DNA of 64,000 nucleotides, from positions 1,550,001 through 1,614,000 of the forward strand of contig NZ_AP019632.1 of the NCBI RefSeq assembly GCF_007035645.1. The letters run 5' to 3'. Source of the DNA: Enterobacter asburiae. Lineage in GTDB: Bacteria; Pseudomonadota; Gammaproteobacteria; Enterobacterales; Enterobacteriaceae. Every line of letters begins with the position of its first letter. The stretch's first letter is position 1. Below, piece by piece: positions 1-9,956 of the stretch. The notes under the pieces were generated by a model, which was given only the letters and a program-made list of their open reading frames with translations, made no database searches and was not told where the DNA came from. A program made the position numbers and the translations under genes.

Positions 1-507
1 ACCGCGGGCAAACCGAAAATCGCTATCGTTGCGCATGATCTGCGTTACGACGGTAAAACCAACCAGCAGCTGGTACGCGACATGATGGCGCTGGGTGACA
101 AGATAGAGCTTCACACCTTCGGCAAGTTTTCACCGTTCGAAGGGGCCAACGTGGTGAACCACGGGTTTGAGACTGACAAGCGCAAGCTGATGAGCGCGCT
201 GAATGAAATGGACGCCCTGGTGTTCAGCTCCCGCGTGGATAACTACCCGCTGATCCTCTGCGAGGCGCTCTCTATCGGCGTGCCGGTGATTGCCACCCAC
301 AGCGATGCGGCGCGCGAAGTGCTGGAAAAGTCCGGCGGGAAAACCTTCACGGAGCAGGAGGTTCTGCCGCTGGTACAGCTGCCGAAGGCGCAGATTGCTG
401 AGATCGTTTTTGGCACTGACCTGGAATCGTTCCGCAACCGCAGCCGCAAGGCCTACAGTGGACAACAGATGCTGGAGGAATATGTCTCGTTCTATCAGAA
501 TCTGTAG
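1..507 (+). CDS. wcaC: Colanic acid glycosyltransferase WcaC, 3' part
   Basis: This is the C-terminal 168 residues of a GT4-type glycosyltransferase. The reading frame is open from base 1 and ends at TAG 505-507, so the start lies left of the window. The segment holds the nucleotide-sugar-binding half of the GT-B fold, including the stretch DALVFSSRVDNYPLILCEAL and the following GVPVIATHSDAAREV, the usual E-x7-E-like region of GT4 enzymes. It matches what I know of E. coli WcaC (405 residues) almost residue for residue. WcaC is a cytoplasmic enzyme that helps assemble the colanic acid repeat unit on its lipid carrier. Its last 26 bases overlap the start of wcaD, so translation of the two is probably coupled. 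Confidence 0.95.
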   Translation, partial: TAGKPKIAIVAHDLRYDGKTNQQLVRDMMALGDKIELHTFGKFSPFEGANVVNHGFETDKRKLMSALNEMDALVFSSRVDNYPLILCEALSIGVPVIATHSDAAREVLEKSGGKTFTEQEVLPLVQLPKAQIAEIVFGTDLESFRNRSRKAYSGQQMLEEYVSFYQNL

Positions 508-1702
508 TTATCTGCTGCTGCCGCTGATCTACCTGCTGGTCAACGTCAAAATTGCCCAGCTCGGCGAAAGCTTCCCGATAACCATCGTGACCTTCCTGCC
601 CGTTCTGCTTCTGCTGTATGTCGATAAAATCAACCTCAAGAAGCTGATGATTGCCTTAGGGCTGGGCACGGGCCTGACGCTGTTTAACTACATCTTTGGC
701 CAGTCGCTGGATGCGAGTAAATACGTCACCTCGACCATGCTGTTTGTTTATATTGTCATTATTATCGGAATGGTCTGGAGTATTCGGTTTAAAACTATTT
801 CTCCGCACAATTATCGGAAAATCCTTAGGTTCTTTTATATTGCCGTAGCGTTAATTGTTATGCTTGCCGCGCTGGAGATGGCGCAAATTATTCTGACCGG
901 CGGCAGCAGCCTGATGGAGATAATTTCGAAATATCTCATTTACAGTAACAGCTATGTATTGAACTTCATCAAGTTTGGCGGGAAGCGTACTACGGCCCTC
1001 TATTTTGAACCGGCGTTTTTCGCTCTGGCGTTAATCTCAATTTGGCTCAGCATCAAACAGTTTGGTATCAAAACGCCTAAGACCGATGCTATGATTCTTG
1101 CAGGAATTGTTCTGTCTGGATCGTTCTCAGGGGTAATGACATTTATCCTGTTTTACCTGCTGGAGTGGGCGTTCCAGTACCTGAACAAAGATGCGATTAA
1201 GAAAAAACTGCCGCTGGCGATTATCTCCCTGACGGTATTTATGGTAGGCGTGATATTTGCCTTCCCGTACATCTCAGAACGTCTGGGAGATTTGGGAACG
1301 GAAGGGTCTTCATCCTATTATCGCATCATTGGGCCACTGGTGATGGTGGGTTATTCCTTAACCCATATTGATGGGGTAGTAAGATTCGGCTCACTTTACG
1401 AATATGTTGCATCATTCGGAATCTTTAACGGTGCAGATGTCGGTAAAACCATAGACAATGGTCTGTATCTGTTAATTATTTATTTTTCGTGGTTTGCCGT
1501 ACTGTTGACCCTGTGGTATCTGTTTAAAGTTTTCAAAATGATGATTAACGCGTTTGGTGATAACCAGAACTTTCGCGTTCAGCTTTATCTGTTTACTCCG
1601 GTGTCGCTGTTTTTTACCGGGTCAATATTTAGCCCGGAATATGCTTTCTTGATTGTCTGTCCGTTTATTCTGCGCAAGGCGCTTAATATTACGAACGTAT
1701 GA
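482..1702 (+). CDS. wcaD: Colanic acid polymerase WcaD (Wzy-type)
   Basis: This 406-residue inner-membrane protein is the presumed polymerase that joins colanic acid repeat units on the periplasmic side. It is almost entirely hydrophobic segments (about ten or more membrane spans, the first at residues 8-24), with a large periplasmic loop region around residues 250-320 containing ERLGDLGTEGSSSYYR. The reading frame is open upstream to base 290, but the start chosen is ATG 482. It is preceded by GGAGG about 4-8 bases upstream and gives the known WcaD N-terminus (SIRICSYLLLPLIYL) and length (405 in E. coli). It overlaps the end of wcaC by 26 bases. Identity to E. coli WcaD is high; the polymerase role is family knowledge. 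Confidence 0.93.
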   Translation: MSRSIRICSYLLLPLIYLLVNVKIAQLGESFPITIVTFLPVLLLLYVDKINLKKLMIALGLGTGLTLFNYIFGQSLDASKYVTSTMLFVYIVIIIGMVWSIRFKTISPHNYRKILRFFYIAVALIVMLAALEMAQIILTGGSSLMEIISKYLIYSNSYVLNFIKFGGKRTTALYFEPAFFALALISIWLSIKQFGIKTPKTDAMILAGIVLSGSFSGVMTFILFYLLEWAFQYLNKDAIKKKLPLAIISLTVFMVGVIFAFPYISERLGDLGTEGSSSYYRIIGPLVMVGYSLTHIDGVVRFGSLYEYVASFGIFNGADVGKTIDNGLYLLIIYFSWFAVLLTLWYLFKVFKMMINAFGDNQNFRVQLYLFTPVSLFFTGSIFSPEYAFLIVCPFILRKALNITNV

Positions 1703-1718
1703 CGAAATGAGGTGATTT

Positions 1719-2465
1719 ATGTTTCTTAGCGTCATTACTGTCGCTTTTCGTAATTACGAAGGGGTGGTAAAAACCTGGCGCTCGCTGCGCAACCTGGCGC
1801 GCGATCCAAGCCTCACCTTTGAGTGGATTGTGGTCGACGGCGGCTCGAACGATGGCACGGCGGAGTTTCTGGAAAAACTCAACGGTGAGTTCAACTTACG
1901 CTACATCAGCGAGAAAGATAAAGGCATCTACGATGCGATGAATAAAGGCATCAACATGGCGCAAGGCCGTTATGCCATCTTCCTGAACTCGGGCGATATT
2001 TTCCATGAAGACGTGGCGCTGTTTGCCCGTCAGCTGGCTCGCCAGAAAGAGGACGCCATGTATATTGGCGATGCGCTGCTCGATTTTGGCGACGGACATA
2101 AAGTGTGCCGCAGCGCGAAGCCAGGCTGGTATATCTATCACAGCCTGCCGGCCAGCCATCAGGCCATTTTCTTCCCGGTAAAAGGTCTGAAAAAACAGCC
2201 TTACGATTTGCAGTATAAAGTGTCTTCCGATTATGCGCTGGCAGCCAGCCTGTATAAATCAGGTTACCCGTTCCGTCGAATTAAAGGGCTGGTGTCTGAA
2301 TTCTCCATGGGCGGCGTGTCAACGTCTAATAATCTGGAATTGTGCCAGGATGCCAAAAACGTGCAGCGTAAAATATTACGCGTGCCGGGGTTCTGGGCGG
2401 AATTGTCCTATTTATTACGCCTGCGTACCACAGGCAAAACGAAAACCTTATATAACAAAGCCTGA
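1719..2465 (+). CDS. wcaE: Colanic acid glycosyltransferase WcaE (GT2)
   Basis: This is a 248-residue GT2 (GT-A fold) glycosyltransferase acting in the cytoplasm on the colanic acid repeat unit. The N-terminus carries the GT2 core: [13 protein letters not shown] at residues 3-15, then [16 protein letters not shown] around 36-51, and a DXD-like site near [13 protein letters not shown] around residues 83-95. The start ATG has a good GAGGTG ribosome site 6-11 bases upstream. The gene follows wcaD after 16 bases and precedes wcaF by 15, consistent with one transcript. The sugar it transfers cannot be read from the sequence. Confidence 0.93.
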   Translation: MFLSVITVAFRNYEGVVKTWRSLRNLARDPSLTFEWIVVDGGSNDGTAEFLEKLNGEFNLRYISEKDKGIYDAMNKGINMAQGRYAIFLNSGDIFHEDVALFARQLARQKEDAMYIGDALLDFGDGHKVCRSAKPGWYIYHSLPASHQAIFFPVKGLKKQPYDLQYKVSSDYALAASLYKSGYPFRRIKGLVSEFSMGGVSTSNNLELCQDAKNVQRKILRVPGFWAELSYLLRLRTTGKTKTLYNKA

Positions 2466-2480
2466 ATATAAGGAAACGCA

Positions 2481-3041
2481 ATGCAGGATTTAAAAGGTTT
2501 CTCCGTGCCGAAAGGTTTTCGGGGCGGGAACGGTATTAAGGTACAGCTGTGGTGGGCCGTTCAGGCAACGTTATTTGCCTGGTCGCCGCAAATAATGTAC
2601 CGCTGGCGAGCTTTTTTATTGCGCCTGTTTGGCGCAAAAATCGGAAAAAACGTAGTCATCCGACCTTCTGTGAAAATTACCTATCCGTGGAAATTAACGC
2701 TTGGGGATTACGCATGGGTTGGGGATGACGCGGTGTTATATACCCTGGGCGAAATTACGATTGGCGCAAATTCGGTGGTTTCACAGAAATGTTATTTGTG
2801 CACCGGCAGCCACGATTTTATGAGTCAGCATTTTGATATTACCGCTTCGCCTGTTGTGATTGGCGAAAAATGCTGGCTGGCAACGGATGTTTTTGTTGCA
2901 CCGGGTGTTTCTGTTGGCGATGGCACGGTAGTCGGTGCCCGCAGCAGCGTTTTTAAATCGCTACCGGCAAATAAAATTTGCCGTGGCAACCCCGCAGTGG
3001 TGATACGCGAACGCGTTGAAACGAAGAGCCTTGTTAAGTAG
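2481..3041 (+). CDS. wcaF: Colanic acid acetyltransferase WcaF
   Basis: This 186-residue protein is a left-handed beta-helix acetyltransferase (hexapeptide repeats such as IGANSVV, VGDGTVV, VGARSSV) of the WcaF family, which puts O-acetyl groups on colanic acid. The probable catalytic histidine is in GSHDFMSQHF near residues 112-121. The N-terminus (about residues 10-45) is partly hydrophobic. E. coli WcaF has 182 residues. Here the last codons (KSLVK and the TAG stop) lie in the left arm of an inserted palindrome at 3023-3168, so the C-terminal tail appears to have been rewritten by that element. Acetyl-CoA is the expected donor by family. Confidence 0.92.
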   Translation: MQDLKGFSVPKGFRGGNGIKVQLWWAVQATLFAWSPQIMYRWRAFLLRLFGAKIGKNVVIRPSVKITYPWKLTLGDYAWVGDDAVLYTLGEITIGANSVVSQKCYLCTGSHDFMSQHFDITASPVVIGEKCWLATDVFVAPGVSVGDGTVVGARSSVFKSLPANKICRGNPAVVIRERVETKSLVK

Positions 3042-3168
3042 GCGTAATCGTTGCAGGCAGTTTGAACGCGGACTGCGCGGAGAAACCGGAACGTACTTAG
3101 GTACGTGAGGATTTCGAGCACAGCCCACGTTCAAAATGACAAAAAAGATAGCCTACTTAACGGCTCTG
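3023..3168. repeat. ERIC-like long palindromic element between wcaF and gmd
   Basis: This element of about 145 bp is bounded by imperfect terminal inverted repeats: GAGCCTTGTTAAGTAGGC on the left and GCCTACTTAACGGCTC on the right. Inside it lies a perfect small hairpin, ACGTAC-TTAG-GTACGT, around 3090-3105, and the text reads as an imperfect palindrome. The middle resembles ERIC elements in layout (a short palindrome, then TGAGG, CGAGCACAGCC, TTCAAAATGACA). The assignment is by pattern, not by database search. It includes the wcaF stop codon and would put a long hairpin in the wca mRNA just before gmd. Confidence 0.6.
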
Positions 3169-3196
3169 ATTAAATTCATAAGTAGAGGAATAAAAC

Positions 3197-4318
3197 ATGT
3201 CTAAAGTCGCTCTCATCACCGGCGTTACCGGGCAGGATGGTTCTTACCTGGCAGAGTTCCTGCTGGAAAAAGGGTATGAAGTACACGGTATTAAACGTCG
3301 TGCGTCTTCTTTCAACACCGAACGTGTGGATCATATTTATCAGGATCCTCACGCGGCGAACCCGAAATTCCATCTGCACTACGGCGACCTGACCGATACC
3401 TCCAACCTGACCCGTATCCTGCAGGAAGTACAGCCGGATGAAGTCTACAACCTGGGCGCGATGAGCCACGTAGCGGTCTCCTTCGAATCCCCGGAATACA
3501 CCGCCGACGTTGATGCCATGGGTACGCTGCGTCTGCTGGAAGCAATCCGCTTCCTCGGCCTTGAGAAGAAAACTCGCTTCTACCAGGCATCCACCTCCGA
3601 GCTGTACGGCCTGGTGCAGGAAATCCCACAGAAAGAGACCACGCCGTTCTACCCGCGCTCTCCGTATGCGGTAGCAAAACTGTACGCCTACTGGATCACC
3701 GTGAACTACCGTGAATCCTACGGCATGTACGCCTGTAACGGCATCCTGTTCAACCACGAATCTCCGCGTCGCGGCGAAACCTTCGTGACCCGCAAAATCA
3801 CCCGCGCTATCGCCAACATCGCGCAGGGTCTGGAGTCTTGCCTGCACCTCGGCAACATGGATTCCCTGCGTGACTGGGGCCATGCCAAAGACTACGTGAA
3901 AATGCAGTGGATGATGCTGCAGCAGGAACAGCCAGAAGACTTCGTGATTGCGACCGGCGTGCAGTACTCCGTTCGTCAGTTCGTTGAAATGGCAGCGGCA
4001 CAGCTGGGCATTAAACTGCGCTTCGAAGGTACCGGCGTGGAAGAGAAAGGTATCGTGGTTTCCGTGACCGGCCACGACGCACCGGGCGTGAAGCCAGGCG
4101 ACGTGATTGTCCAGGTTGACCCGCGCTACTTCCGTCCTGCTGAAGTGGAAACCCTGCTGGGCGACCCAACCAAAGCGCACGAGAAGCTGGGCTGGAAACC
4201 AGAAATAACTCTGCAGGAAATGGTTTCCGAGATGGTAGCCAAAGATCTTGAAGCAGCGAAAAAACACTCCCTGCTCAAGTCTCATGGCTACGAGGTTGCC
4301 ATCGCGCTGGAGTCCTGA
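3197..4318 (+). CDS. gmd: GDP-mannose 4,6-dehydratase
   Basis: Gmd converts GDP-D-mannose to GDP-4-keto-6-deoxymannose, the first committed step to GDP-L-fucose for colanic acid. The 373-residue length equals that of E. coli Gmd. It is an extended SDR: the NADP-binding glycine motif GVTGQDG is at residues 9-15, the ASTSELYG segment (active-site Thr/Glu region) near 130, and the YxxxK pair in [12 protein letters not shown] near 157-161. The start ATG follows AGAGGAA with 7 bases between. Because the ERIC-like element separates it from wcaF, it is the only gene in this half of the operon with a long gap (155 bp) before it. fcl starts 2 bases after its stop. Confidence 0.97.
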   Translation: MSKVALITGVTGQDGSYLAEFLLEKGYEVHGIKRRASSFNTERVDHIYQDPHAANPKFHLHYGDLTDTSNLTRILQEVQPDEVYNLGAMSHVAVSFESPEYTADVDAMGTLRLLEAIRFLGLEKKTRFYQASTSELYGLVQEIPQKETTPFYPRSPYAVAKLYAYWITVNYRESYGMYACNGILFNHESPRRGETFVTRKITRAIANIAQGLESCLHLGNMDSLRDWGHAKDYVKMQWMMLQQEQPEDFVIATGVQYSVRQFVEMAAAQLGIKLRFEGTGVEEKGIVVSVTGHDAPGVKPGDVIVQVDPRYFRPAEVETLLGDPTKAHEKLGWKPEITLQEMVSEMVAKDLEAAKKHSLLKSHGYEVAIALES

Positions 4319-4320
4319 GA

Positions 4321-5286
4321 ATGACAAAACAACGTATTTTTGTCGCCGGTCATCGCGGAATGGTGGGTTCCGCGATTGTTCGCCAGCTCGAACAGCGCGG
4401 TGACGTGGAAGTGGTTGTCCGCACGCGCGACGAGCTGAACCTGCTCGACAGCCGCGCGGTACAGGACTTCTTTGCTAACGAACGCATTGACCAGGTGTAT
4501 CTGGCGGCGGCGAAGGTGGGCGGCATTGTCGCTAACAACACCTACCCGGCGGATTTCATCTACGAAAACATGATGATCGAGAGCAACATCATTCACGCGG
4601 CGCATCTGCACAACGTGAATAAGCTGCTGTTCCTCGGATCGTCCTGTATTTACCCGAAAATGGCAAAACAGCCGATCGCCGAGAGCGAACTGCTGCAGGG
4701 CACGCTGGAAGCGACCAACGAGCCGTACGCGATTGCCAAGATTGCCGGGATCAAGCTGTGCGAGTCCTACAACCGTCAGTACAACCGCGACTATCGTTCG
4801 GTGATGCCGACCAACCTGTACGGACCGCACGACAACTTCCACCCGAGCAACTCGCACGTGATCCCGGCGCTGCTGCGCCGCTTCCACGAGGCGACCGCCG
4901 AGAACGCGCCGGACGTGGTGGTGTGGGGCAGCGGTACGCCGATGCGTGAATTCCTGCACGTGGACGACATGGCTGCCGCCAGCATTCACGTGATGGAGCT
5001 GGATCGCGAGGTGTGGCAGGAGAACACCGAGCCGATGCTGTCGCACATCAACGTCGGTACCGGCGTGGACTGCACCATTCGCGAGCTGGCGCAAACCATC
5101 GCGCAGGTAGTGGGCTACAAAGGCCGCGTGGTGTTTGACGCGACGAAACCGGACGGCACGCCGCGCAAGCTGCTGGACGTGACCCGTCTGCATCAGCTGG
5201 GCTGGTATCACGAGGTGTCACTGGAGCAGGGGCTGGCCAGTACCTACCAGTGGTTCCTGGAAAACCAGCACCGCTTCCGGGGGTAA
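4321..5286 (+). CDS. fcl: GDP-L-fucose synthase (epimerase/reductase)
   Basis: Fcl (WcaG) is the bifunctional 3,5-epimerase/4-reductase that turns GDP-4-keto-6-deoxymannose into GDP-L-fucose. It has 321 residues, the E. coli length. The glycine motif GHRGMVG is at 10-16, LGSSCIYPK carries the catalytic serine near 107, and [11 protein letters not shown] carries the YxxxK pair near 136-140. The start ATG is two bases after the gmd stop, so the pathway pair is probably translationally coupled. Next comes gmm, which hydrolyses the shared precursor. Confidence 0.97.
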   Translation: MTKQRIFVAGHRGMVGSAIVRQLEQRGDVEVVVRTRDELNLLDSRAVQDFFANERIDQVYLAAAKVGGIVANNTYPADFIYENMMIESNIIHAAHLHNVNKLLFLGSSCIYPKMAKQPIAESELLQGTLEATNEPYAIAKIAGIKLCESYNRQYNRDYRSVMPTNLYGPHDNFHPSNSHVIPALLRRFHEATAENAPDVVVWGSGTPMREFLHVDDMAAASIHVMELDREVWQENTEPMLSHINVGTGVDCTIRELAQTIAQVVGYKGRVVFDATKPDGTPRKLLDVTRLHQLGWYHEVSLEQGLASTYQWFLENQHRFRG

Positions 5287-5288
5287 CA

Positions 5289-5768
5289 ATGTTTTTAAGT
5301 CAGGAAGATTTTGCCACGGTAGTGCGTTCGACTCCGCTCATCTCAATTGATTTGATCGTGGAGAACGAACGCGGCGAGTTCTTGCTGGGGAAACGAACCA
5401 ACCGTCCTGCACAGGGCTTCTGGTTCGTGCCCGGCGGGCGCGTGCAGAAGGATGAGACGCTCAGCGATGCGTTTGAGCGTCTCACTCTGGCGGAACTGGG
5501 CCTGCAGCTGCCGATGGCAGCGGGCCAGTTTTACGGGGTCTGGCAGCACTTCTATGACGATAACTTTTCAGGCACCGGGTTCACCACGCACTACATCGTG
5601 CTGGGGTTCCGCCTGAAGGTGAGTGAGGCAGACCTGCGTCTGCCTGATTCTCAGCATGACGACTACCGCTGGCAGACGCCAGAGGCGCTGCTTGCCAGCG
5701 ACAATGTGCATGACAACAGTCGTGCCTATTTCCTGGCCGAACGTCAGGCCGAGGTGCCGGGCATATGA
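5289..5768 (+). CDS. gmm: GDP-mannose mannosyl hydrolase (Nudix)
   Basis: Gmm (WcaH) hydrolyses GDP-mannose and GDP-glucose to GDP plus sugar, and is thought to balance nucleotide-sugar levels during capsule synthesis. It has 159 residues. A Nudix-like box starts at [10 protein letters not shown] (residues 49-58) and continues through ERLTLAEL. As in the known family it departs from the canonical Nudix box, which goes with sugar release rather than pyrophosphate cleavage. The frame is open to 5250, but ATG 5289 gives the known N-terminus [16 protein letters not shown]. It starts 2 bases after the fcl stop and overlaps wcaI by 4 bases (ATGA). Confidence 0.95.
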   Translation: MFLSQEDFATVVRSTPLISIDLIVENERGEFLLGKRTNRPAQGFWFVPGGRVQKDETLSDAFERLTLAELGLQLPMAAGQFYGVWQHFYDDNFSGTGFTTHYIVLGFRLKVSEADLRLPDSQHDDYRWQTPEALLASDNVHDNSRAYFLAERQAEVPGI

Positions 5769-6988
5769 AGATCCTCGTATACGGAATCAACTACTCGCCG
5801 GAATTAACCGGCATCGGTAAATATACCGGCGAGATGGTCGAGTGGATGGCGAGCCAGGGACATGACGTGCGGGTCATTACCGCGCCGCCGTACTACCCGG
5901 AGTGGAAAGTCGGGGAGCGCTACTCAAGCTGGCGCTACCGTCGCGAAGAGGGCGCAGCGACCGTCTGGCGCTGCCCGCTGTATGTGCCTAAGCAGCCCTC
6001 GACGCTGAAGCGGTTAATTCATCTGGGCAGCTTTGCCCTGAGCAGTTTCTTCCCGCTGATGGCGCAGCGTCGCTGGAAGCCGGATCGCATCATCGGCGTG
6101 GTGCCGACGCTGTTTTGCACGCCGGGCATGCGCCTGCTGGGCAAACTCTCCGGCGCGCGCACTCTGCTGCACATTCAGGATTATGAAGTTGACGCCATGC
6201 TGGGCCTGGGGATGGCAGGCAAAAGCAAGGGCGGCAAGGTGGCGAAGCTCGCCAGCGCGTTTGAGCGCAGCGGCCTGCACAACGTGGATTACGTCTCGAC
6301 TATCTCGCGCTCGATGATGAATAAGGCGCAGGAGAAGGGCGTTCCGGCAGAGAAGGTGATCTTCTTCCCGAACTGGTCCGAAGTGGCGCGTTTTCGCGAT
6401 GTAACTGAGCAAGACGCTCAGGCCCTGCGCGCGCAGCTCGGTTTGCCTGAAGATCAAAAAATCATTCTTTACTCAGGCAACATCGGCGAAAAACAGGGGC
6501 TGGAGAGCGTGATTGAAGCGGCCCAGCTGCTGAGTGAACATCCGTGGACGTTTGTGATTGTCGGGCAGGGCGGTGGAAAGGCGCGGCTGGAAAAAATGGC
6601 CGGGGAACGCGGCCTGACCAACGTGAAATTTTTCCCGCTTCAGTCTTACGAGGCATTGCCTGCGCTGCTGAAGATGGGCGACTGCCATCTGGTGGTGCAA
6701 AAACGCGGCGCCGCGGACGCGGTGCTGCCGTCCAAGCTGACCAACATTCTGGCAGTGGGCGGTAACGCGGTGATCACGGCAGAAGCCGAAACAGAATTAG
6801 GCCAGCTGTGCGACAGCTATCCGGGGATTGCCGTGTGCGTGGAGCCGGAATCGGTCCCGGCGCTGGTAACCGGAATTGAGAAGGCACTTGCCATGCCAAA
6901 AGTGAACACGGTGGCACGTGAATATGCCGAACGCACGCTCGAGAAAGAGAACGTGCTGAGCCAATTTATTGCAGATATACGGGGATAA
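5765..6988 (+). CDS. wcaI: Colanic acid glycosyltransferase WcaI (GT4)
   Basis: This 407-residue GT-B glycosyltransferase matches E. coli WcaI. The N-terminus [20 protein letters not shown] is the typical acceptor-domain start of WcaI-type GT4 enzymes. The C-terminal domain has [20 protein letters not shown] around residues 235-254 and the donor-site region [16 protein letters not shown]. It is linked to gmm by an ATGA overlap and to manC by a 3-base gap. It works in the cytoplasm on the repeat unit; its exact sugar is not shown by the sequence (fucosyltransferase is the usual suggestion). Confidence 0.93.
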   Translation: MKILVYGINYSPELTGIGKYTGEMVEWMASQGHDVRVITAPPYYPEWKVGERYSSWRYRREEGAATVWRCPLYVPKQPSTLKRLIHLGSFALSSFFPLMAQRRWKPDRIIGVVPTLFCTPGMRLLGKLSGARTLLHIQDYEVDAMLGLGMAGKSKGGKVAKLASAFERSGLHNVDYVSTISRSMMNKAQEKGVPAEKVIFFPNWSEVARFRDVTEQDAQALRAQLGLPEDQKIILYSGNIGEKQGLESVIEAAQLLSEHPWTFVIVGQGGGKARLEKMAGERGLTNVKFFPLQSYEALPALLKMGDCHLVVQKRGAADAVLPSKLTNILAVGGNAVITAEAETELGQLCDSYPGIAVCVEPESVPALVTGIEKALAMPKVNTVAREYAERTLEKENVLSQFIADIRG

Positions 6989-6991
6989 ATC

Positions 6992-8428
6992 ATGAGTCAA
7001 ACCACTTTGTATCCGGTTGTGATGGCTGGTGGCTCTGGTAGCCGGTTGTGGCCGCTGTCCCGCGTGCTCTATCCAAAACAGTTCCTCTGCCTGAAAGGGG
7101 ATCTCACCATGCTGCAGACGACGGTAAACCGTCTGCACGGCGTGGAGTGTGAAAGCCCGGTGGTGATTTGTAACGAACAGCACCGCTTTATTGTTGCCGA
7201 GCAGCTGCGCCAGCTGAATAAGCTCACCGAAAACATCATCCTGGAGCCTGCCGGACGCAATACCGCGCCCGCGATCGCTCTGGCGGCGCTGGCAGCAAAA
7301 CGCAGCAGCCCGGACTGTGACCCGCTGATGCTGGTCCTGGCGGCAGACCACGTTATCCAGCAGGAAGACGCGTTCCGCGACGCGGTGCGTGCGGCGATCC
7401 CTTACGCCGAGAGCGGCAAGCTGGTGACCTTCGGCATCGTGCCGGATCTGCCGGAAACCGGCTATGGCTATATTCGTCGCGGCAGCGTGACGCCGGGTGA
7501 AGGCGACAGCGTGGCGTTTGACGTGGCGCAGTTTGTTGAAAAACCGAATCTGGAAACCGCGCAGGCGTATGTCGCCAGCGGGGAGTATTACTGGAACAGC
7601 GGGATGTTCCTGTTCCGCGCCGGACGCTATCTGGAAGAGCTGCGCAAATACCGCCCGGATATTCTGGACGCCTGCGAGAAAGCCATGGCGGTGGTGGACC
7701 CGGATCTCGACTTCATCCGCGTGGATGAAGAGGCGTTCCTCGCCTGCCCGGAAGAGTCCATTGACTATGCGGTGATGGAACGTACGGCGGACGCCGTCGT
7801 GGTACCGATGGATGCGGGCTGGAGCGATGTCGGCTCCTGGTCCTCCCTGTGGGAGATCAGCGCCCATACCCCGGAGGGTAACGTCCACCACGGCGATGTT
7901 ATTAGCCACAAAACGGAAAACAGCTACGTCTACGCCGAATCCGGCCTGGTGACCACGGTCGGGGTGAAGGATCTGGTGGTTGTCCAGACCAAGGACGCCG
8001 TGCTGATTGCCGACCGTAATGCCGTGCAGGACGTTAAAAAAGTGGTGGAGCAGATCAAGGCCGATGGCCGCCACGAGCACCATATTCACCGCGAAGTGTA
8101 CCGTCCGTGGGGGAAATATGACTCCATCGACTCCGGTGACCGCTATCAGGTGAAACGCATCACCGTGAAGCCGGGCGAGGGGCTGTCGGTGCAGATGCAC
8201 CATCACCGCGCCGAGCACTGGGTGGTGGTCGCGGGTACCGCTAAAGTCACCATCGACGGTGAAGTCAAACTGCTCGGTGAAAACGAGTCCATTTATATTC
8301 CGCTGGGGGCGACGCACTGTCTGGAGAACCCGGGGAAAATTCCTCTCGACTTAATTGAGGTGCGCTCCGGCTCGTATCTGGAAGAGGACGATATCGTGCG
8401 CTTCCAGGACCGCTACGGGCGGGTGTAG
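6992..8428 (+). CDS. manC: Mannose-1-phosphate guanylyltransferase, colanic acid copy
   Basis: ManC (CpsB) makes GDP-mannose from mannose-1-phosphate and GTP. The 478 residues comprise an N-terminal nucleotidyltransferase domain with [16 protein letters not shown] (9-24), the FVEKPN motif near residue 178 and a lysine-rich catalytic region, plus a C-terminal cupin domain of the type-II PMI-like family with [12 protein letters not shown] near 400-411. The start ATG follows GGGGATAAATC. It is one of two manC genes here. The other (28550-29977) has the same architecture but dozens of amino-acid changes and quite different codon use. Confidence 0.96.
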   Translation: MSQTTLYPVVMAGGSGSRLWPLSRVLYPKQFLCLKGDLTMLQTTVNRLHGVECESPVVICNEQHRFIVAEQLRQLNKLTENIILEPAGRNTAPAIALAALAAKRSSPDCDPLMLVLAADHVIQQEDAFRDAVRAAIPYAESGKLVTFGIVPDLPETGYGYIRRGSVTPGEGDSVAFDVAQFVEKPNLETAQAYVASGEYYWNSGMFLFRAGRYLEELRKYRPDILDACEKAMAVVDPDLDFIRVDEEAFLACPEESIDYAVMERTADAVVVPMDAGWSDVGSWSSLWEISAHTPEGNVHHGDVISHKTENSYVYAESGLVTTVGVKDLVVVQTKDAVLIADRNAVQDVKKVVEQIKADGRHEHHIHREVYRPWGKYDSIDSGDRYQVKRITVKPGEGLSVQMHHHRAEHWVVVAGTAKVTIDGEVKLLGENESIYIPLGATHCLENPGKIPLDLIEVRSGSYLEEDDIVRFQDRYGRV

Positions 8429-8439
8429 CACTCTGCATT

Positions 8440-8470
8440 ATGCCCGGTGGCGCTGTGCTTACCGGGCCTG
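8440..8470. repeat. REP-type palindrome between manC and manB
   Basis: GCCCGGT at 8442-8448 pairs with ACCGGGC at 8461-8467 around a GGCGCT...GCTT core, the layout of enterobacterial REP/BIME units. It sits in the 111-base gap between manC and manB and could stabilise the upstream mRNA or lower expression of manB. A similar unit lies at 47428-47459. Confidence 0.6.
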
Positions 8471-8536
8471 CGAATGACAAAAAAATCAATTTGGCCATTA
8501 CGTGGTCAGGGCCGACTGTTGCCTGAAAAAGGGGTC

Positions 8537-9871
8537 ATCATGGAAAAATTAACCTGTTTTAAAGCCTACGATATTCGCGGCAAGCTGGGCGAAGAGCTGA
8601 ATGAAGACATCGCGTGGCGCATTGGCCGCGCGTACGGCGAATATTTAAAACCGCAGACCATCGTGCTGGGCGGCGATGTGCGTCTGACCAGTGAATCCCT
8701 CAAGCTGGCCCTGGCGAAAGGGCTGCAGGACGCGGGCGTGGACGTGCTGGATATCGGCCTTTCCGGGACCGAGGAAATTTACTTTGCCACCTTCCACCTG
8801 GGCGTGGACGGCGGTATCGAAGTGACGGCCAGCCACAACCCGATGGACTACAACGGGATGAAGCTGGTGCGCAAGGGCGCCCGTCCTATCAGCGGCGACA
8901 CCGGCCTGCGCGACGTGCAGCGCCTGGCGGAAGCCAACGACTTCCCGCCGGTGAACGACGCGAAGCGCGGCAGCTACAAAAAAATCAACCTGCAGAAAGA
9001 GTACATCGACCACCTGCTGGGCTACATCAACGTGGCGAACCTCAAGCCGCTGAAGTTGGTCATCAACTCCGGTAACGGCGCGGCCGGCCCGGTGGTGGAT
9101 GCGCTGGAAGCCCGCTTTAAGGCGCTGAACGTGCCGGTGACCTTCATCAAGGTGCACAACACCCCGGACGGCAATTTCCCGAACGGTATTCCTAACCCGC
9201 TGCTGCCGGAGTGCCGCGACGACACCCGCAACGCGGTGATTGAGCACGGCGCGGACATGGGCATCGCCTTTGACGGCGATTTCGACCGCTGCTTCCTGTT
9301 CGACGAGAAAGGGCAGTTCATCGAGGGCTACTACATTGTCGGCCTGCTGGCGGAAGCGTTCCTTGAGAAAAACCCGGGCGCGAAAATCATTCATGACCCG
9401 CGCCTTTCCTGGAACACCGTCGACGTGGTCTCCGCGGCGGGCGGCACGCCGGTGATGTCCAAAACCGGCCACGCCTTCATCAAAGAGCGCATGCGCGAAG
9501 AAGACGCCATCTACGGCGGCGAGATGAGCGCCCACCACTACTTCCGTGATTTTGCCTACTGCGACAGCGGGATGATCCCGTGGCTGCTGGTGATCGAGCT
9601 GCTGTGCCTGAAGGGGCAGACGCTGGGCGAGCTGGTGCGCGACCGCATGGCGGCGTTCCCGGCGAGCGGGGAGATCAACAGCAAGCTGGCGCAGCCGGCC
9701 GAGGCCATTGCCCGCGTGGAGCAGCACTTTGCGATCCACGCGCTGGAAATTGACCGTACGGACGGCATCAGCATGGCGTTCCCGCAGTGGCGCTTTAACC
9801 TGCGCTCGTCCAACACCGAGCCGGTGGTGCGCCTGAACGTGGAGTCCCGTGCTGACACGGCGCTGATGGAA
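8537..9871 (+). repeat. 1.3-kb direct repeat, copy 1 (manB)
   Basis: I aligned this stretch by eye with 29993-31327 and counted about 17 mismatches, nearly all silent, over about 1335 bases. Identity starts abruptly 3 bases before the start codon and stops abruptly at the codon before the divergent tail. Both copies run in the same direction, 21,456 bases apart. Confidence 0.93.
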
Positions 9872-9910
9872 GCCCGAACGAAGGACATTCTGGCGCTGTT
9901 GAATCAGTAA
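8540..9910 (+). CDS. manB: Phosphomannomutase, colanic acid copy
   Basis: ManB (CpsG) interconverts mannose-6-phosphate and mannose-1-phosphate, feeding ManC. It is a 456-residue alpha-D-phosphohexomutase with the phosphoserine loop TASHNP (Ser98), the metal-binding loop DGDFDR (Asp245/247/249), the GEMSAHHYF sugar-binding loop and the C-terminal [12 protein letters not shown] phosphate site. The frame is open to 8447, but ATG 8540 gives the family N-terminus [14 protein letters not shown]. Bases from about 8537 to 9871 are almost identical to the second copy at 29996; the proteins differ at one internal residue (Ile versus Thr in LLV(I/T)ELLCL) until the last dozen residues, where they diverge. 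Confidence 0.97.
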   Translation: MEKLTCFKAYDIRGKLGEELNEDIAWRIGRAYGEYLKPQTIVLGGDVRLTSESLKLALAKGLQDAGVDVLDIGLSGTEEIYFATFHLGVDGGIEVTASHNPMDYNGMKLVRKGARPISGDTGLRDVQRLAEANDFPPVNDAKRGSYKKINLQKEYIDHLLGYINVANLKPLKLVINSGNGAAGPVVDALEARFKALNVPVTFIKVHNTPDGNFPNGIPNPLLPECRDDTRNAVIEHGADMGIAFDGDFDRCFLFDEKGQFIEGYYIVGLLAEAFLEKNPGAKIIHDPRLSWNTVDVVSAAGGTPVMSKTGHAFIKERMREEDAIYGGEMSAHHYFRDFAYCDSGMIPWLLVIELLCLKGQTLGELVRDRMAAFPASGEINSKLAQPAEAIARVEQHFAIHALEIDRTDGISMAFPQWRFNLRSSNTEPVVRLNVESRADTALMEARTKDILALLNQ

Positions 9911-9915
9911 CAATT

Positions 9916-9936
9916 GCCCCTCCCGGCGGGAGGGGG
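9916..9936 (+). other. GC-rich hairpin between manB and wcaJ
   Basis: CCCCTCCCG is followed almost at once by CGGGAGGGG, a nearly loop-less 9-bp inverted repeat a few bases after the manB stop. No T-run follows, so it is not a standard terminator. A processing, stabilising or pausing element inside the operon is possible. Confidence 0.45.
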
Positions 9937-9956
9937 AACCGAATACAGGAACAACG

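Noticed and set aside
3176..4327. A 383-codon open frame antisense to gmd
   Set aside because: It is the reverse-frame shadow of a GC-biased, highly conserved gene; its translation is His-, Val- and Gln-rich and has no recognisable domain.
6797..8317. A 506-codon open frame antisense to manC
   Set aside because: Shadow of the manC codon pattern; the similar long antisense frames over both manB copies, plaP and fcl have the same cause.
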